DNA of 21,589 nucleotides from IMG/VR virus record IMGVR_UViG_3300023276_001246, positions 1 through 21,589 of that record; one strand, 5' to 3'. The stretch's first letter is position 1. Each line of letters begins with the position of its first letter. The notes under the pieces were generated by a model. That model had not been told where the DNA came from. It was given only the letters and a program-made list of their open reading frames with translations, and searched no databases. Below are positions 5,915 to 13,478 of the stretch, in pieces. Made by a program: the position numbers and the translations under genes. The DNA is from a virus.

Positions 5915-6116
5915 GTGTTAGAACATAGAAACGCGTATTTCTGAACTTGCTATAAGTTAAAAGGTGTACACTTTTAAGGTTTTACTAATATTAGTTATTT
6001 AACTGTTCTATTGTTCTAAAGTAATATAATATACTAATATATAGTTAATTAGAGTAGAACAGTAATAGAACAGTTAGAACAAAGTTGATATTTTTAGAAC
6101 AAAGTTGCATTTTCAT
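5915..6116 (-). other. Iteron-like gene-free region, candidate replication origin
   Basis: The region between the helicase stop and the gene at 5902 has no convincing gene and is dense in repeats. Two tandem 20-bp units (6074-6093 and 6094-6113, 18/20 identical) each begin TTAGAACAAAGTTG. Further AGAACA copies lie at about 5920, 6057 and 6068, and TGTTCT copies at about 6004 and 6013. The segment 6001-6018 pairs with 6055-6075 as a near-perfect inverted repeat around a very AT-rich centre. A perfect 12-bp palindrome ACTAATATTAGT is at 5984-5995. Repeats plus AT-rich DNA beside the replicative helicase gene are typical of a phage origin. The origin role is inference; the repeats are seen directly. 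Confidence 0.5.
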
Positions 6117-6127
6117 AGTGTTTCTAA

Positions 6128-7669
6128 TTAAAACGGCGATTGTTCTTCGTGTTCTTCTAATTCAGTCCATTCAATATCTCGAAGCAAATCTTTACTGAAT
6201 AGATACGCACGACCTTTTTTCTTCTTATCAAATTCATGCGAGTGAATAGGTGTATAATATCTATTTAGGGGTTGTTCCAAGCTGAAATGGTCGATTAATA
6301 TTGTTTTTATATATGGAGTATTCACTTTATGATTATTTATGAACCAAGTGTCTTTAATATCTTTTAATGTCATTTCAACTTCCGGCAGTCCAGTTTCATC
6401 AAAATGATTCATTATATTTAAGACTAATTCCTTATAAAGTGTAGGCTTACTTTCCTTTTTCACTATATCAAGTGTATTGTTTGCGATTTCCTCTGGGGTG
6501 AAAACCATTCGCGATTTAATCTCTATATCCGGTAGTGATTTCAAATATTGAAGAAAAGCGGGGATTTCTTTTGCAAGATCAGTTTCAATATCTGGATTTT
6601 GAAACTTAATTTTTGGTATTTCACGCACCCAAAATCTGATTTCTTCGTCATCTATACGGGCAAAGTTTTCAACGTTATTAGTCGCGATAATTACTTTTCC
6701 GAAAAAAGGAATTTTATAATGATCGACATTCTTTCTATTAACTGAAATGTATTTCGCTGTTGTAATGCTTTTAAGCTTCTCTATTGACGTATTTTTGTCT
6801 AACATAGTTTCTTCTATAGCTATGACATTACAGCTTGCGTATGACCCGTTAAAATCGCTTGTGAGGTCTGTTGGGTTTATTATTGTAGCATTCGCCCCGA
6901 AAATTTGATTACACCAGTTAATAAAGGTCGTTTTTCCTGTTGTTCTTTCTCTTGATGCTAGAACCAAAATTGGTAATATCTGTTTCGGTATTAAATAAAG
7001 ACATTGCATATATTTAAGTCCTAATTCGTATTGTTCCCCAAAAACGTGGTCTAGTAGAATTTTAGTCCATTTCCATTCGCCAAGTTTTGCATCGTGGTCG
7101 AATTTAGAGTAAAGATTTCGATATACATTTGATCGGCTTTTTATTATCGGCTGATAGTTCAAGTTATCCGGCTCAATTGTAAAATCATCGCATTTAGGAA
7201 TAATATCTGTAATTTCTTTTCCGTAGTCGGTGATTAATTCAGTTTTGGACCACCGTTTTAGTTCTTGGCGTTCAATTCCGTATCGGTCAGGTTTTAGAAT
7301 CAATTTATAATAATCAACCCCTACTCTAATATATGGCATATCTGTTCTCATATACTTTCGTTCAAGATATAAAATCGCTGCTCTGATATTACCCTTGAAT
7401 TGAAGTATTAAAAGAACTTGAAAAGGTGTCAATTCAGTATTATTAGGTAGTTTTAAAGTATCTGAATATCCAACAATGAAAGAATTATTTTTTATTACAA
7501 TTTCTTTTCCCTTTGTTTTGTAATCTTTTATTTCAATAGATTTTCCTTTTTTGTTTCTTTTATGATATGCGTTAAAAACATTTATTGCGGCATCAAGTTT
7601 ATATTCATTATAATAACTCACCGCATCCATATAATCTTTGAACTCTGGCTTTAAAAATTCGTTTTTCAT
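6128..7669 (-). CDS. VirE/DUF5906-type replicative helicase (SF3-like)
   Basis: 513 residues. The C-terminal half is a P-loop ATPase of the phage/plasmid primase-helicase type: Walker A RERTTGKTT (about 240-248), Walker B NVIAIEE (281-287), and a sensor strand KVIIATNN (about 326-333) followed by an RFWVREIP stretch that could carry the arginine finger. The N-terminal 200 residues lack a primase motif I can identify. The gene overlaps the upstream primase by 4 nt (ATGA), so the two are co-translated and probably form a split primase-helicase. It should unwind the phage origin, which may be the iteron region directly downstream. Confidence 0.82.
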   Translation of the reverse strand: MKNEFLKPEFKDYMDAVSYYNEYKLDAAINVFNAYHKRNKKGKSIEIKDYKTKGKEIVIKNNSFIVGYSDTLKLPNNTELTPFQVLLILQFKGNIRAAILYLERKYMRTDMPYIRVGVDYYKLILKPDRYGIERQELKRWSKTELITDYGKEITDIIPKCDDFTIEPDNLNYQPIIKSRSNVYRNLYSKFDHDAKLGEWKWTKILLDHVFGEQYELGLKYMQCLYLIPKQILPILVLASRERTTGKTTFINWCNQIFGANATIINPTDLTSDFNGSYASCNVIAIEETMLDKNTSIEKLKSITTAKYISVNRKNVDHYKIPFFGKVIIATNNVENFARIDDEEIRFWVREIPKIKFQNPDIETDLAKEIPAFLQYLKSLPDIEIKSRMVFTPEEIANNTLDIVKKESKPTLYKELVLNIMNHFDETGLPEVEMTLKDIKDTWFINNHKVNTPYIKTILIDHFSLEQPLNRYYTPIHSHEFDKKKKGRAYLFSKDLLRDIEWTELEEHEEQSPF

Positions 7670-8544
7670 ACTAGATAAATAGGTTTTTTTGCTCCGGCAT
7701 CAATAGCCCAACGAGCGGTTTTTTTATATCCTTTCGTTCCTTTACATAAATAACTATTACTCTCTATCAGTCTATCAACGTGTGAAAGAAGAATAGTTTT
7801 ATTGATATACCCTGCAGCTACATAACCACCAAGAGCGCGACAAATACTTCTAAGTTGAGGGTGTCCGGGTGCTGATATTCTTATAATTCCAGTTTCAGCC
7901 ATCTTTAATATTAAACGTTCTTTATTATCGCTTCCGCTATATTTTACGGTATACTTTTTAACTGGGTCTGACTGCTGCTCTTTTATTCTATCCTTAAAAG
8001 TTTTCGCATTATCTCTCTGTAATAGATTCGGGTCGTATGATTGAAATAATGGCAATACGGCATTTTTATTTGTTCCATCCCAACCATCATATATTTCAAA
8101 AGTTTTTTCTATTGCTCTATAATAATCCCTAAAATCTTCAATTGTTTTTACAATAGGAATTTTTAAAAGTGCTTTTACGCCTCGTTTTGATGGGGAAAGC
8201 CATGCAGCGATAATAAATTTATATTCATTAAAGATATATTCTTTTAATTCTTCTGCATTATCAATATGATCGAAGTCAAGAACGGCAATACCATTAAAAG
8301 TACTTATATCTGAATATCTTCTATATTTTATAATAGTTATACATGGAGTAAAATAATATAGATTATTTTGCTTTAGTTCAGCTTTTAACTCTTGGTTGTT
8401 TTCTGCTTCTGCTTTAGCAATCTGTTCAAATATTTTAATCGTTTCGGGGCGTGGCTTTTTATGCGCTCGAATAAACTCATCTAAACTTACAAATCCGATA
8501 GGAGTATTTGATTTTACTTGTGCCGGATAGTATTGGAATTTCAT
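7666..8544 (-). CDS. VirE N-terminal (BT4734-like) primase-type protein
   Basis: 292 residues. FNGIAVLDFDHID (about 83-95) has the paired acidic residues D90 and D92 expected of an archaeo-eukaryotic primase-polymerase active site. AAWLSPSKRGVKALLKI (about 113-129) matches the SPSGxGxK-type nucleotide-binding element of the BT4734-like/VirE_N family. The C-terminal third (ISAPGHPQLRSICRALGGYVAAGYINK) is a helical module common in these proteins. It probably makes primers or short DNA for the adjacent helicase. It overlaps the HTH gene upstream and the helicase downstream through ATGA junctions, so all three are one translational unit. Confidence 0.8.
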   Translation of the reverse strand: MKFQYYPAQVKSNTPIGFVSLDEFIRAHKKPRPETIKIFEQIAKAEAENNQELKAELKQNNLYYFTPCITIIKYRRYSDISTFNGIAVLDFDHIDNAEELKEYIFNEYKFIIAAWLSPSKRGVKALLKIPIVKTIEDFRDYYRAIEKTFEIYDGWDGTNKNAVLPLFQSYDPNLLQRDNAKTFKDRIKEQQSDPVKKYTVKYSGSDNKERLILKMAETGIIRISAPGHPQLRSICRALGGYVAAGYINKTILLSHVDRLIESNSYLCKGTKGYKKTARWAIDAGAKKPIYLV

Positions 8545-8693
8545 ACTTCTACGAATTTAACTCCGTCAATTAATACTATATCTATTTCACCGGATTTTTC
8601 AAGCTGATAGATTCTTGTTGGTGTAACGCCCTTACTTTTAGCGTAGTTAGCCACCGTTTTTAATTTTGTAATGTCGTGTTTTAATTTTTTCAT
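8541..8693 (-). CDS. Small helix-turn-helix protein (50 aa)
   Basis: ATG at 8693, TGA overlapping the primase start (ATGA). The protein reads MKKLKHDITKLKTVANYAKSKGVTPTRIYQLEKSGEIDIVLIDGVKFVEV in segments: a lead-in helix, a TVANYAKSKGVTPTRIYQLEKSGEI helix-turn-helix of the MerR/excisionase type, and a short wing (IDIVLIDGVKFV). Proteins like this are common in Bacteroidota phages and may act as excisionase-like or origin-binding factors. Coupling to primase and helicase favours a replication role, but that is inference. Confidence 0.75.
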   Translation of the reverse strand: MKKLKHDITKLKTVANYAKSKGVTPTRIYQLEKSGEIDIVLIDGVKFVEV

Positions 8694-8730
8694 TGTGTTT
8701 TATTGTTTATAAGTTATAAATTATTAGGGG

Positions 8731-8760
8731 TAAAAAATCCGCTCCGTGTTTTGAAGCGGC
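8731..8760 (-). terminator. Rho-independent terminator
   Basis: On the minus strand GCCGCTTC, an eight-base loop, and GAGCGG form a six-pair stem (one G-T), followed by A and six T residues. It ends the single-gene transcript of the 72-residue regulator-like gene (8789-9007) before the primase operon. Confidence 0.75.
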
Positions 8761-8788
8761 ATTGTAAATATATATAAATTTTCTAGTA

Positions 8789-9007
8789 TTACAACTCTTT
8801 TACGTTTAAAACTTTTAAAACTTCGAACGTAAATCGTTCCCAGTTTAGCGAAGCATGTGAAACCTCGTTTTGAAATCCAACGAGCATATTGTGAAATTCT
8901 TGATCTGAAATCCCTATTTTTCTGGCGATGCTTCGCTGTGAAATAAAATTCAGTTTACAATATTGTTTCAGCTTGTGTTTAAATATACTCCTTTCCTCGT
9001 TTATCAT
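8789..9007 (-). CDS. Helix-turn-helix regulator-like protein (72 aa)
   Basis: A Cro/CI (XRE)-like helix-turn-helix is visible at about residues 23-43 (ISQRSIARKIGISDQEFHNML): the Q-R-S-I-A-R-K-I-G-I-S pattern with a recognition helix. The remaining C-terminal part (LNWERFTFEVLKVLNVKEL) packs like the usual fourth and fifth helices. The gene is transcriptionally isolated, with a TATCTTTG box 16 nt before the ATG and a terminator after the stop. That suits a regulator of the early operon rather than a replication protein. Confidence 0.7.
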   Translation of the reverse strand: MINEERSIFKHKLKQYCKLNFISQRSIARKIGISDQEFHNMLVGFQNEVSHASLNWERFTFEVLKVLNVKEL

Positions 9008-9023
9008 TTCATTTCGTTTTTTA

Positions 9024-9031
9024 CAAAGATA
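9024..9031 (-). promoter_or_regulatory. Promoter -7 box (TATCTTTG)
   Basis: The minus strand reads TATCTTTG, an exact TAnnTTTG match, 16 nt before the ATG at 9007. A TTG lies 23 nt upstream of it, slightly farther than the usual 19-20. It fits the monocistronic regulator gene, which has its own terminator. Confidence 0.6.
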
Positions 9032-9040
9032 ATAATTTAT

Positions 9041-10585
9041 TTAATATCTACTAACAACCCTTTTCACCCATGAATGGTGATACCCGTTCTTTTTTGCGTA
9101 TAGTTTCAAGGCTGTTTCCCCGTGTGCGGTGTAAATCTGTCGCCATAACCATGCTTTTTTATATCCTTTTTGCTTTGTGTATTCTATAAGTTCGGCAACG
9201 GTCATTTGTCGCGGTTTAATTTCTTTAGCGTTAAGGGTTGAATACTTCTTTTCTATTAGTTCAACAAACTGCTCTTTTTTACTTTTTGGGAATTCATATC
9301 CGCAATTCGGTGTCGTGCAATACTTAGCACCTGAAAGCAAAAGGGCGTGACATTTCGGGCATTCTTTAGAAACTGGAATGCCTGCGCTTTTTTCTTTTGT
9401 AGAGTGAAAAAGTGACCATTCAAAAACCTTATTATATTGCCCATCTGCTAATCGATCAACGTTACCTCCAAAATCGAGTAAATAAGCCGTTTTTTTGCCA
9501 TTGTAGGGTGTTGCAGGGCGTAGACCCATTTGAAGTAATAAAGCCGTTGAATTCGTTGCCCTATTAAGAATACCGCATATAAGTTGAGGGTGATCGAAGC
9601 CAAATGTAAAAATATCGCAGTTAACAAGGACAGAATAATCGCCCCGTTTCCAATCTTCGACATTCCCTGCCCAGCGGTTAGCCCCGTATTCGTAATAATC
9701 GTAAGCCTCTTTTTTTATTCTGTATTTTGTCTGCTGTGCTTTTGTTGCTCCGAGTTGTAATTCTTTCGGTTTACTAACTGCGGAGGTGATAAACCTTGCC
9801 TTGATTCCTTTTTGGTTAAACGCTTCACAAGTCTTGACAGCGTGAACAATATTAACGCAATAAACAATAGTGCAAACATTAGGACAAATTTTAAGCCAGT
9901 TATCAACAACGCCAGAATAAAGCGTAGGTGAATCAAATTTCTTATACGTTTCATAATTGTTGAATTCCCCTTGTGAATCTTTCTTTACATCATGCATATC
10001 TGGCGAAGGATAATCGAATACCCGAAGCGGTACGGAGTAACCAAGTTTTTCAAGTTCTTGCGTATTTGGACCACTGACTATTTGTTGATATTGATCACCT
10101 AACTGCAATTGTTTTCCTGTGCGAATTGGTGACCCGGTAAATCCAAGAATTAGTTTATTGTTGAATATAGGTTCATCAAAAATATAGTTAAATGACTGTC
10201 GGTGTGCTTCATCAATTATAATAATATCAATCTTTGATAGTTCTCTTCTCCAATCGGTTTTCTTTAATCTATTTTCAAGTGATACGGATGTAGCGATCAT
10301 TATCTGTTCACCGTTTTTTGGGGTGTGTTTAATCCCTGCCTTTATATCAAAGGGGTGAAGGTCAAACGCTCTTAGGCTTTCGCTTGTTTGCGTGAATAGA
10401 ACTTTTCTATCTGTTACTATTAACACCCGATTTCCTTTCTTTTTTGCTCCGGCTGCGATGTAGCAAAAAACAATCGTTTTTCCACATCGCATCGCTCCGT
10501 AAACAAGCAAGCGTTTCAACCCATGATTAAAATAGTGAGTAACACCATCAACCATTTTTTGCTGATAAGGGCGAAGGGTTATCAT
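9041..10585 (-). CDS. DEAH-box superfamily 2 helicase with C-terminal zinc ribbon
   Basis: 514 residues. SF2 motifs in order: Q-like RPYQQKMVDG (5-14), motif I AMRCGKT (31-37), motif II DEAH (125-128), motif III GFTGSP (148-153), a second RecA domain with DIFTFGFDHP (about 324-333), and motif VI LLQMGLRPA (350-358), which is shortened compared with QxxGRxxR. A zinc ribbon follows, with cysteines at 409, 412, 423 and 428 (CPKC...CTTPNCGYEFP), then a basic tail. It is related to the type III restriction (Res) helicase branch common in phages and probably helps replication fork or recombination steps. It lies 2 nt from the upstream ORF, within the early operon. Confidence 0.88.
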   Translation of the reverse strand: MITLRPYQQKMVDGVTHYFNHGLKRLLVYGAMRCGKTIVFCYIAAGAKKKGNRVLIVTDRKVLFTQTSESLRAFDLHPFDIKAGIKHTPKNGEQIMIATSVSLENRLKKTDWRRELSKIDIIIIDEAHRQSFNYIFDEPIFNNKLILGFTGSPIRTGKQLQLGDQYQQIVSGPNTQELEKLGYSVPLRVFDYPSPDMHDVKKDSQGEFNNYETYKKFDSPTLYSGVVDNWLKICPNVCTIVYCVNIVHAVKTCEAFNQKGIKARFITSAVSKPKELQLGATKAQQTKYRIKKEAYDYYEYGANRWAGNVEDWKRGDYSVLVNCDIFTFGFDHPQLICGILNRATNSTALLLQMGLRPATPYNGKKTAYLLDFGGNVDRLADGQYNKVFEWSLFHSTKEKSAGIPVSKECPKCHALLLSGAKYCTTPNCGYEFPKSKKEQFVELIEKKYSTLNAKEIKPRQMTVAELIEYTKQKGYKKAWLWRQIYTAHGETALKLYAKKNGYHHSWVKRVVSRY

Positions 10586-10587
10586 AA

Positions 10588-10755
10588 TTAATTCAATAAA
10601 TTATTCCAATCGCTTTGATCGAAAGGATTAAGTTTTAGATATATTGTAAGTCTATATTCGGGTTGAAACGGTATAATGAATTTACGAAGTTGTTTTTCAT
10701 CTTTTAGCTTTATTAGCTTTTCAACTATTTTTACATCTTGTTTTAAAGTAATCAT
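10588..10755 (-). CDS. Small hypothetical protein (55 aa)
   Basis: ATG at 10755 overlaps the stop of the upstream gene (ATGA) and TAA is at 10588-10590, two bases before the helicase start codon. The protein begins MITLKQDVKIVEKLIKLKDE, a charged helix, followed by a hydrophobic FIIPFQPEYRLTIYLKL stretch and an FDQSDWNNLL end. The double coupling to its neighbours is the main evidence that it is real. Function unknown. Confidence 0.6.
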   Translation of the reverse strand: MITLKQDVKIVEKLIKLKDEKQLRKFIIPFQPEYRLTIYLKLNPFDQSDWNNLLN

Positions 10756-11051
10756 AATTCCCAAGTAAGCTGATTGTTTTTTAAATCTATTTCTAACCTA
10801 TCCATGTCAAGCTTTGATCTTCGCATCTGCTGAATGATTTCTGTTGTCTGGTCTTCGCTTTTTAGGAAACAGAACCCAGTTTCAAAAAGATCGTTAAGCT
10901 CTTTTTTTAGTCCAAATGGTTTTGATTTAACAGCCAGTTCCGATTTCTTTTTTTCGATTGCCTGTTTTAAATCTGCTTTTGTGCTTGCTTTAAGCTTTAA
11001 ACCCGGAAGATTGTTTTCAATGTCTTCGATCTGTATTAATGTTATTTTCAT
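10752..11051 (-). CDS. Hypothetical coiled-coil-like protein (99 aa)
   Basis: The open frame extends upstream to a TTG at 11096, but that would run through the terminator at 11062-11087. The ATG at 11051 (MKITLIQIEDIENNLPG) is therefore chosen. The protein is charged and helical: ADLKQAIEKKKSELAVKSKP, LKKELNDLFETGF, TEIIQQMRRSKLDMDRLEIDL. No enzymatic motif. It begins just after the terminator hairpin that follows the SSB-like gene, so its expression relies on readthrough or an unseen promoter. Role unknown. Confidence 0.6.
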   Translation of the reverse strand: MKITLIQIEDIENNLPGLKLKASTKADLKQAIEKKKSELAVKSKPFGLKKELNDLFETGFCFLKSEDQTTEIIQQMRRSKLDMDRLEIDLKNNQLTWEL

Positions 11052-11061
11052 TTGTGTAGTA

Positions 11062-11087
11062 TATAAAAAGGGGGCTATTAACCCCCT
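11062..11087 (-). terminator. Rho-independent terminator after the SSB-like gene
   Basis: On the minus strand a perfect six-base-pair stem (AGGGGG / CCCCCT) encloses a seven-base loop (TTAATAG) and is followed by TTTTTAT. It starts 16 nt past the stop of the SSB-like gene and lies inside the operon, so it probably reduces expression of the downstream helicase genes. Confidence 0.8.
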
Positions 11088-11103
11088 GTTAATCAATTAG
11101 TTA

Positions 11104-11463
11104 TCAGAACGGTAAATCATCATCTATTTCTTCATCTTGAACCGGTGTTGGTTCCGAATACCCACTTCCACCGCCTACATTATCCCAATCAACAAGATTC
11201 CCGATAATAGGCATTTCTTTTTTCTGGTCATCGGTCATCTTTTCGAATACTTCTTTAGGTAGTGACTGTTTAACAATATGGGTATCTTTTGAATCTGTTT
11301 GTTTGTTCTTGATTTCCCACGCTGCAAGGTCAAGATATACACCTTTTTTTCCTTTGATTAGGTGGTTTGATTCGATACCGATTATTAAATAGTTTTTACC
11401 ATCTTTTTCAACCATTTTACTTTTTAATAGTTGAAGATTTACTTTTCCTGAAATTTTCCCCAT
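11104..11463 (-). CDS. Single-stranded DNA-binding (SSB-like) protein
   Basis: 119 residues. The clearest sign is the acidic tail ending DDDLPF, the C-terminal tip by which SSB proteins recruit partners. The N-terminal part (KVNLQLLKSKMVEKDGKNYLIIGIESN, GVYLDLAAWEIKN) is consistent with a beta-rich OB-like domain, though it does not match bacterial SSB closely. A glycine-rich, disordered linker (VGGGSGYSEPTPVQ) precedes the tip, as in SSBs. It sits directly downstream of the exonuclease and annealing-protein genes and would coat single strands for both replication and recombination. A terminator follows it. Confidence 0.75.
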   Translation of the reverse strand: MGKISGKVNLQLLKSKMVEKDGKNYLIIGIESNHLIKGKKGVYLDLAAWEIKNKQTDSKDTHIVKQSLPKEVFEKMTDDQKKEMPIIGNLVDWDNVGGGSGYSEPTPVQDEEIDDDLPF

Positions 11464-11467
11464 AATT

Positions 11468-11674
11468 TTAATTTGTTAAGTTATTAATTAATGCTTCTTT
11501 TGTTTCAAATAATTCGTGTTCTTTCCGGAAGTAAAATCCATCTTCGTTTCTTAGGAGGAATTTTATTTCATCCGGTTTTATTTCTATTTCTCTGACTTCC
11601 GCCTGAATAATTTTGCATTCGTTAATGGTAAACGCTTTGTCACCGGCTAAGAATTTCAATTTTAGTTCTTTCAT
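11468..11674 (-). CDS. Hypothetical protein (68 aa)
   Basis: ATG at 11674, overlapping the stop of the exonuclease gene by 4 nt; it ends 4 nt before the SSB-like gene. Sequence: MKELKLKFLAGDKAFTINEC, then VREIEIKPDEIKFLLRNEDGFYFRKEHELFETKEALINN. It looks like a small beta-sheet protein with one C-terminal helix. It lies between exonuclease and SSB, so it may be an accessory recombination factor, but nothing in the sequence shows that. Confidence 0.6.
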   Translation of the reverse strand: MKELKLKFLAGDKAFTINECKIIQAEVREIEIKPDEIKFLLRNEDGFYFRKEHELFETKEALINNLTN

Positions 11675-12372
11675 TTTAGTTCGTTTATTGGGTTATTACT
11701 ATTAATATATTCGTTCGCGAATTTTATTCTTTCAATACACTTTTCGATATTTTCTTCGTGTTCTTCACGCTTCATTTCTATTAAATGGGCGCTATCTGCA
11801 TAAGCATCGTATGAAACAAAAAGAAGTGTTTCAGCCTCTGGCATACCAATAAAGTGTCCGATAAACTGCCAATAGTTCTCATGTTTATGAGTAATTTCCG
11901 TCATTTCTCTATAGGCTTCGATTTTTCCTTGGTCCACATGGCATTTAATTTCTCCCGCCAATTTATCACCTATAAAATCGGGCGAATCTCCAAAACCATC
12001 AAAGGGAGTATTAAAGATTATATCTTCGCAATCGTCTGAGTGGGTTATTTTGTACCCGTTTCGTTTAAGCCATTCAATTGCTCTCGGTTCGTTTTCGTGT
12101 CCAAATTTAAAATTAAACACGCTGTTATTTGATTGGCGCAAAAGTTTTGTTCTTCGCTCGTATTTCACGGGGTAAAGAACTTTTTTTGCTGTTTCGCCCC
12201 AGTCCGTTCCACGACCTTTTTTCATTAAATCGGGTAGGGTGCTTGCGGTTATTCTTCCGAGGCGTTTCTGTAGCCACCGTTCTTCTTTTGCAAATTCATC
12301 AACTTCAATCTGATCGATTTCATTGGTGACAATTGCTTTTTCTTCTAGTTGTTTTTCTATATCGTCAAACAT
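11671..12372 (-). CDS. YqaJ/lambda-exonuclease-type recombination nuclease
   Basis: 233 residues. Family landmarks: W33...RLGRITAS (38-44, the conserved R-x-x-x-I-T-A-S entry), FGHENEPRA (90-98, with E95), then the PD-(D/E)xK core GDSPDFIG (D132) followed by GEIKC (E141, K143). A helix with Q168 follows (YWQFIGHF). It should degrade the 5' strand at double-strand ends and hand the 3' tail to the annealing protein encoded one base upstream. Together with the SSB-like protein this is a complete Red/RecT-style recombination set. The first 30 residues are acidic and look like a flexible extension. Confidence 0.85.
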   Translation of the reverse strand: MFDDIEKQLEEKAIVTNEIDQIEVDEFAKEERWLQKRLGRITASTLPDLMKKGRGTDWGETAKKVLYPVKYERRTKLLRQSNNSVFNFKFGHENEPRAIEWLKRNGYKITHSDDCEDIIFNTPFDGFGDSPDFIGDKLAGEIKCHVDQGKIEAYREMTEITHKHENYWQFIGHFIGMPEAETLLFVSYDAYADSAHLIEMKREEHEENIEKCIERIKFANEYINSNNPINELK

Positions 12373-12373
12373 A

Positions 12374-12916
12374 TTATACTAGTTCTTTAAGGGTTGACAT
12401 TGCTGTTTTAAAATCTTTATCCTCGTGCAATTCTTTGTTTAAGTTCCAAATTTGCGCAAGTAGTGCTTTTCCTTCAGACATTCCGTTTAGGTAGTTTGAA
12501 AGTTGATCACCAGTCCAAAGTTTAGCACCTTTTTTCGTTATAGGTGTTTTCCCTTCTGCGTTTAAAGCTTTAGTTCCTTTATTGTAAAGCTCACGCCCTA
12601 CGCCCCAAAGAACGGCAGCACGTTTAAAAGCATCAGAGGCTTTTCCTTTAATCTTTTCAACGTTGGATTCTGTTCCGACATCTGATTTCCATACCCAATC
12701 GTTATCTATTAGTATTCCGATTGAGGAAACTCCTGTTTCACTATCATACGTGTTTTGCCAGTTCTTAGCACCGCAAACATCATCGAAGCGTTCTTGCACT
12801 TGTCGCGCATCGAGGTAAGCCACACAAATGGCTTTTCCTTGTTTAATTGACTGTACTCTCCATTTTGGAAGAAACGGTTCTTTAAGTTTTTCTAAATCCA
12901 TAAATTTATAATTCAA
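12374..12916 (-). CDS. Rad52/Rad22-type single-strand annealing protein
   Basis: 180 residues. The core LKEPFLPKWRVQSIKQGKAICVAYLDARQVQERFDDVCGAKNW, then VSSIGILIDNDWVWKSDVGTES and KGKASDAFKRAAVLWGVGRELY matches the Rad52_Rad22 family: substrate-binding beta sheet plus the conserved A-F-K-R-A-A-x-x-x-G-x-G-R-x-L-Y helix. It anneals complementary single strands made by the adjacent exonuclease. Two starts are possible: ATG 12916 (11-nt overlap with the upstream gene) or ATG 12901 (MDLEKL, 4-nt gap); the second would give 175 residues and suits the family N-terminus better. Only one base separates it from the exonuclease gene. Confidence 0.82.
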   Translation of the reverse strand: MNYKFMDLEKLKEPFLPKWRVQSIKQGKAICVAYLDARQVQERFDDVCGAKNWQNTYDSETGVSSIGILIDNDWVWKSDVGTESNVEKIKGKASDAFKRAAVLWGVGRELYNKGTKALNAEGKTPITKKGAKLWTGDQLSNYLNGMSEGKALLAQIWNLNKELHEDKDFKTAMSTLKELV

Positions 12917-13205
12917 TTGTGAGTAATTCGTGTTCTAGTTCTATTAAATCGGTTGAAAACATATCTTGCGAGGTAACTATAAGAGTGGTGTTATTTGCCA
13001 TTTTCTTGTAGTGGTGCAAAATTTTGAATTTATAGTCGAAAAATATTTCCTCTAAAATAACTACATCTGAAATGCAGCTTAGCGATTCTATTTCTTCCGG
13101 CTTATCTGTTGAGTGGTGAACGCTTCTCGTTCTTTCTGCGAGGTCGTTTGCTAATTGTAATCGGGTTTTGGAGTCCGAATTTAAAATTAAAATCATTTCT
13201 TTCAT
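12906..13205 (-). CDS. Hypothetical Rossmann-like small protein (99 aa)
   Basis: Begins MKEMILILNSDSKTRLQLANDLAERT: a hydrophobic strand, a polar loop and a helix, reminiscent of a P-loop protein whose GKS/T is replaced by SKT. Later strands CISDVVILEEI and NNTTLIVTSQDM and a final helix complete an alpha/beta pattern. It is first in the recombination operon, with a promoter candidate upstream (13241-13270). It may be a degenerate NTPase or a regulatory partner. The function is not known to me. Confidence 0.6.
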   Translation of the reverse strand: MKEMILILNSDSKTRLQLANDLAERTRSVHHSTDKPEEIESLSCISDVVILEEIFFDYKFKILHHYKKMANNTTLIVTSQDMFSTDLIELEHELLTIEL

Positions 13206-13240
13206 TAGTTGAGTTAATTAGTTGCTTTTATAGTATGATG

Positions 13241-13270
13241 TAAAAGTAGTATAATTTTCTTAACTTACAA
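13241..13270 (-). promoter_or_regulatory. Promoter candidate for the recombination operon
   Basis: On the minus strand TTG (13268-13270), 19 nt, then TACTTTTA (13241-13248), a near match to TAnnTTTG with the preferred Bacteroidota spacing. It lies in the only gap of the region (13206-13271), about 35 nt before the ATG at 13205. Confidence 0.5.
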
Positions 13271-13271
13271 G

Positions 13272-13478
13272 TTATTTAAACATTTTTAATTCAATTTTAT
13301 CTGTTTTTTTTACTTGCATTTTAATTCCTTCTTCAACACCGAGCGCGAATGCTGCCCGTAAATATTGAATGTACGGTTTTAGTTCTAAATAATCCGCTTT
13401 ATGAACGTTTATAAAGTCCATAATTAAGCGATCTATGTTTTCTGATTCTCGTCCAGTTTTTGTTGATACTCCATCCAT
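13272..13478 (-). CDS. Hypothetical helical protein (up to 68 aa)
   Basis: MDGVSTKTGRESENIDRLIM, then DFINVHKADYLELKPYIQYLRAAFALGVEEGIKMQ: mostly helical, with a basic/acidic tail ending KMFK. From ATG 13478 it overlaps the upstream gene by 80 nt; from ATG 13421 (MDFINVHKADY) it overlaps by 23 nt and keeps the better-organised helical part. A real gene seems likely because otherwise this stretch would be empty in a tightly packed operon, but the start is uncertain. Confidence 0.45.
   Translation of the reverse strand: MDGVSTKTGRESENIDRLIMDFINVHKADYLELKPYIQYLRAAFALGVEEGIKMQVKKTDKIELKMFK

Noticed and set aside
6045-6116. 23-residue hydrophobic ORF (MKMQLCSKNINFVLTVLLLF...) in the putative origin
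   Set aside because: Its start context repeats that of the gene at 5902, but its sequence is just the iteron repeats translated. The non-coding repeat explanation is simpler.
9256-9954. Three consecutive same-strand ORFs within the DEAH helicase gene
   Set aside because: They are out of frame with a clearly conserved helicase and show no domain or independent start context. Unlike the HNH case, only one frame has recognisable motifs.
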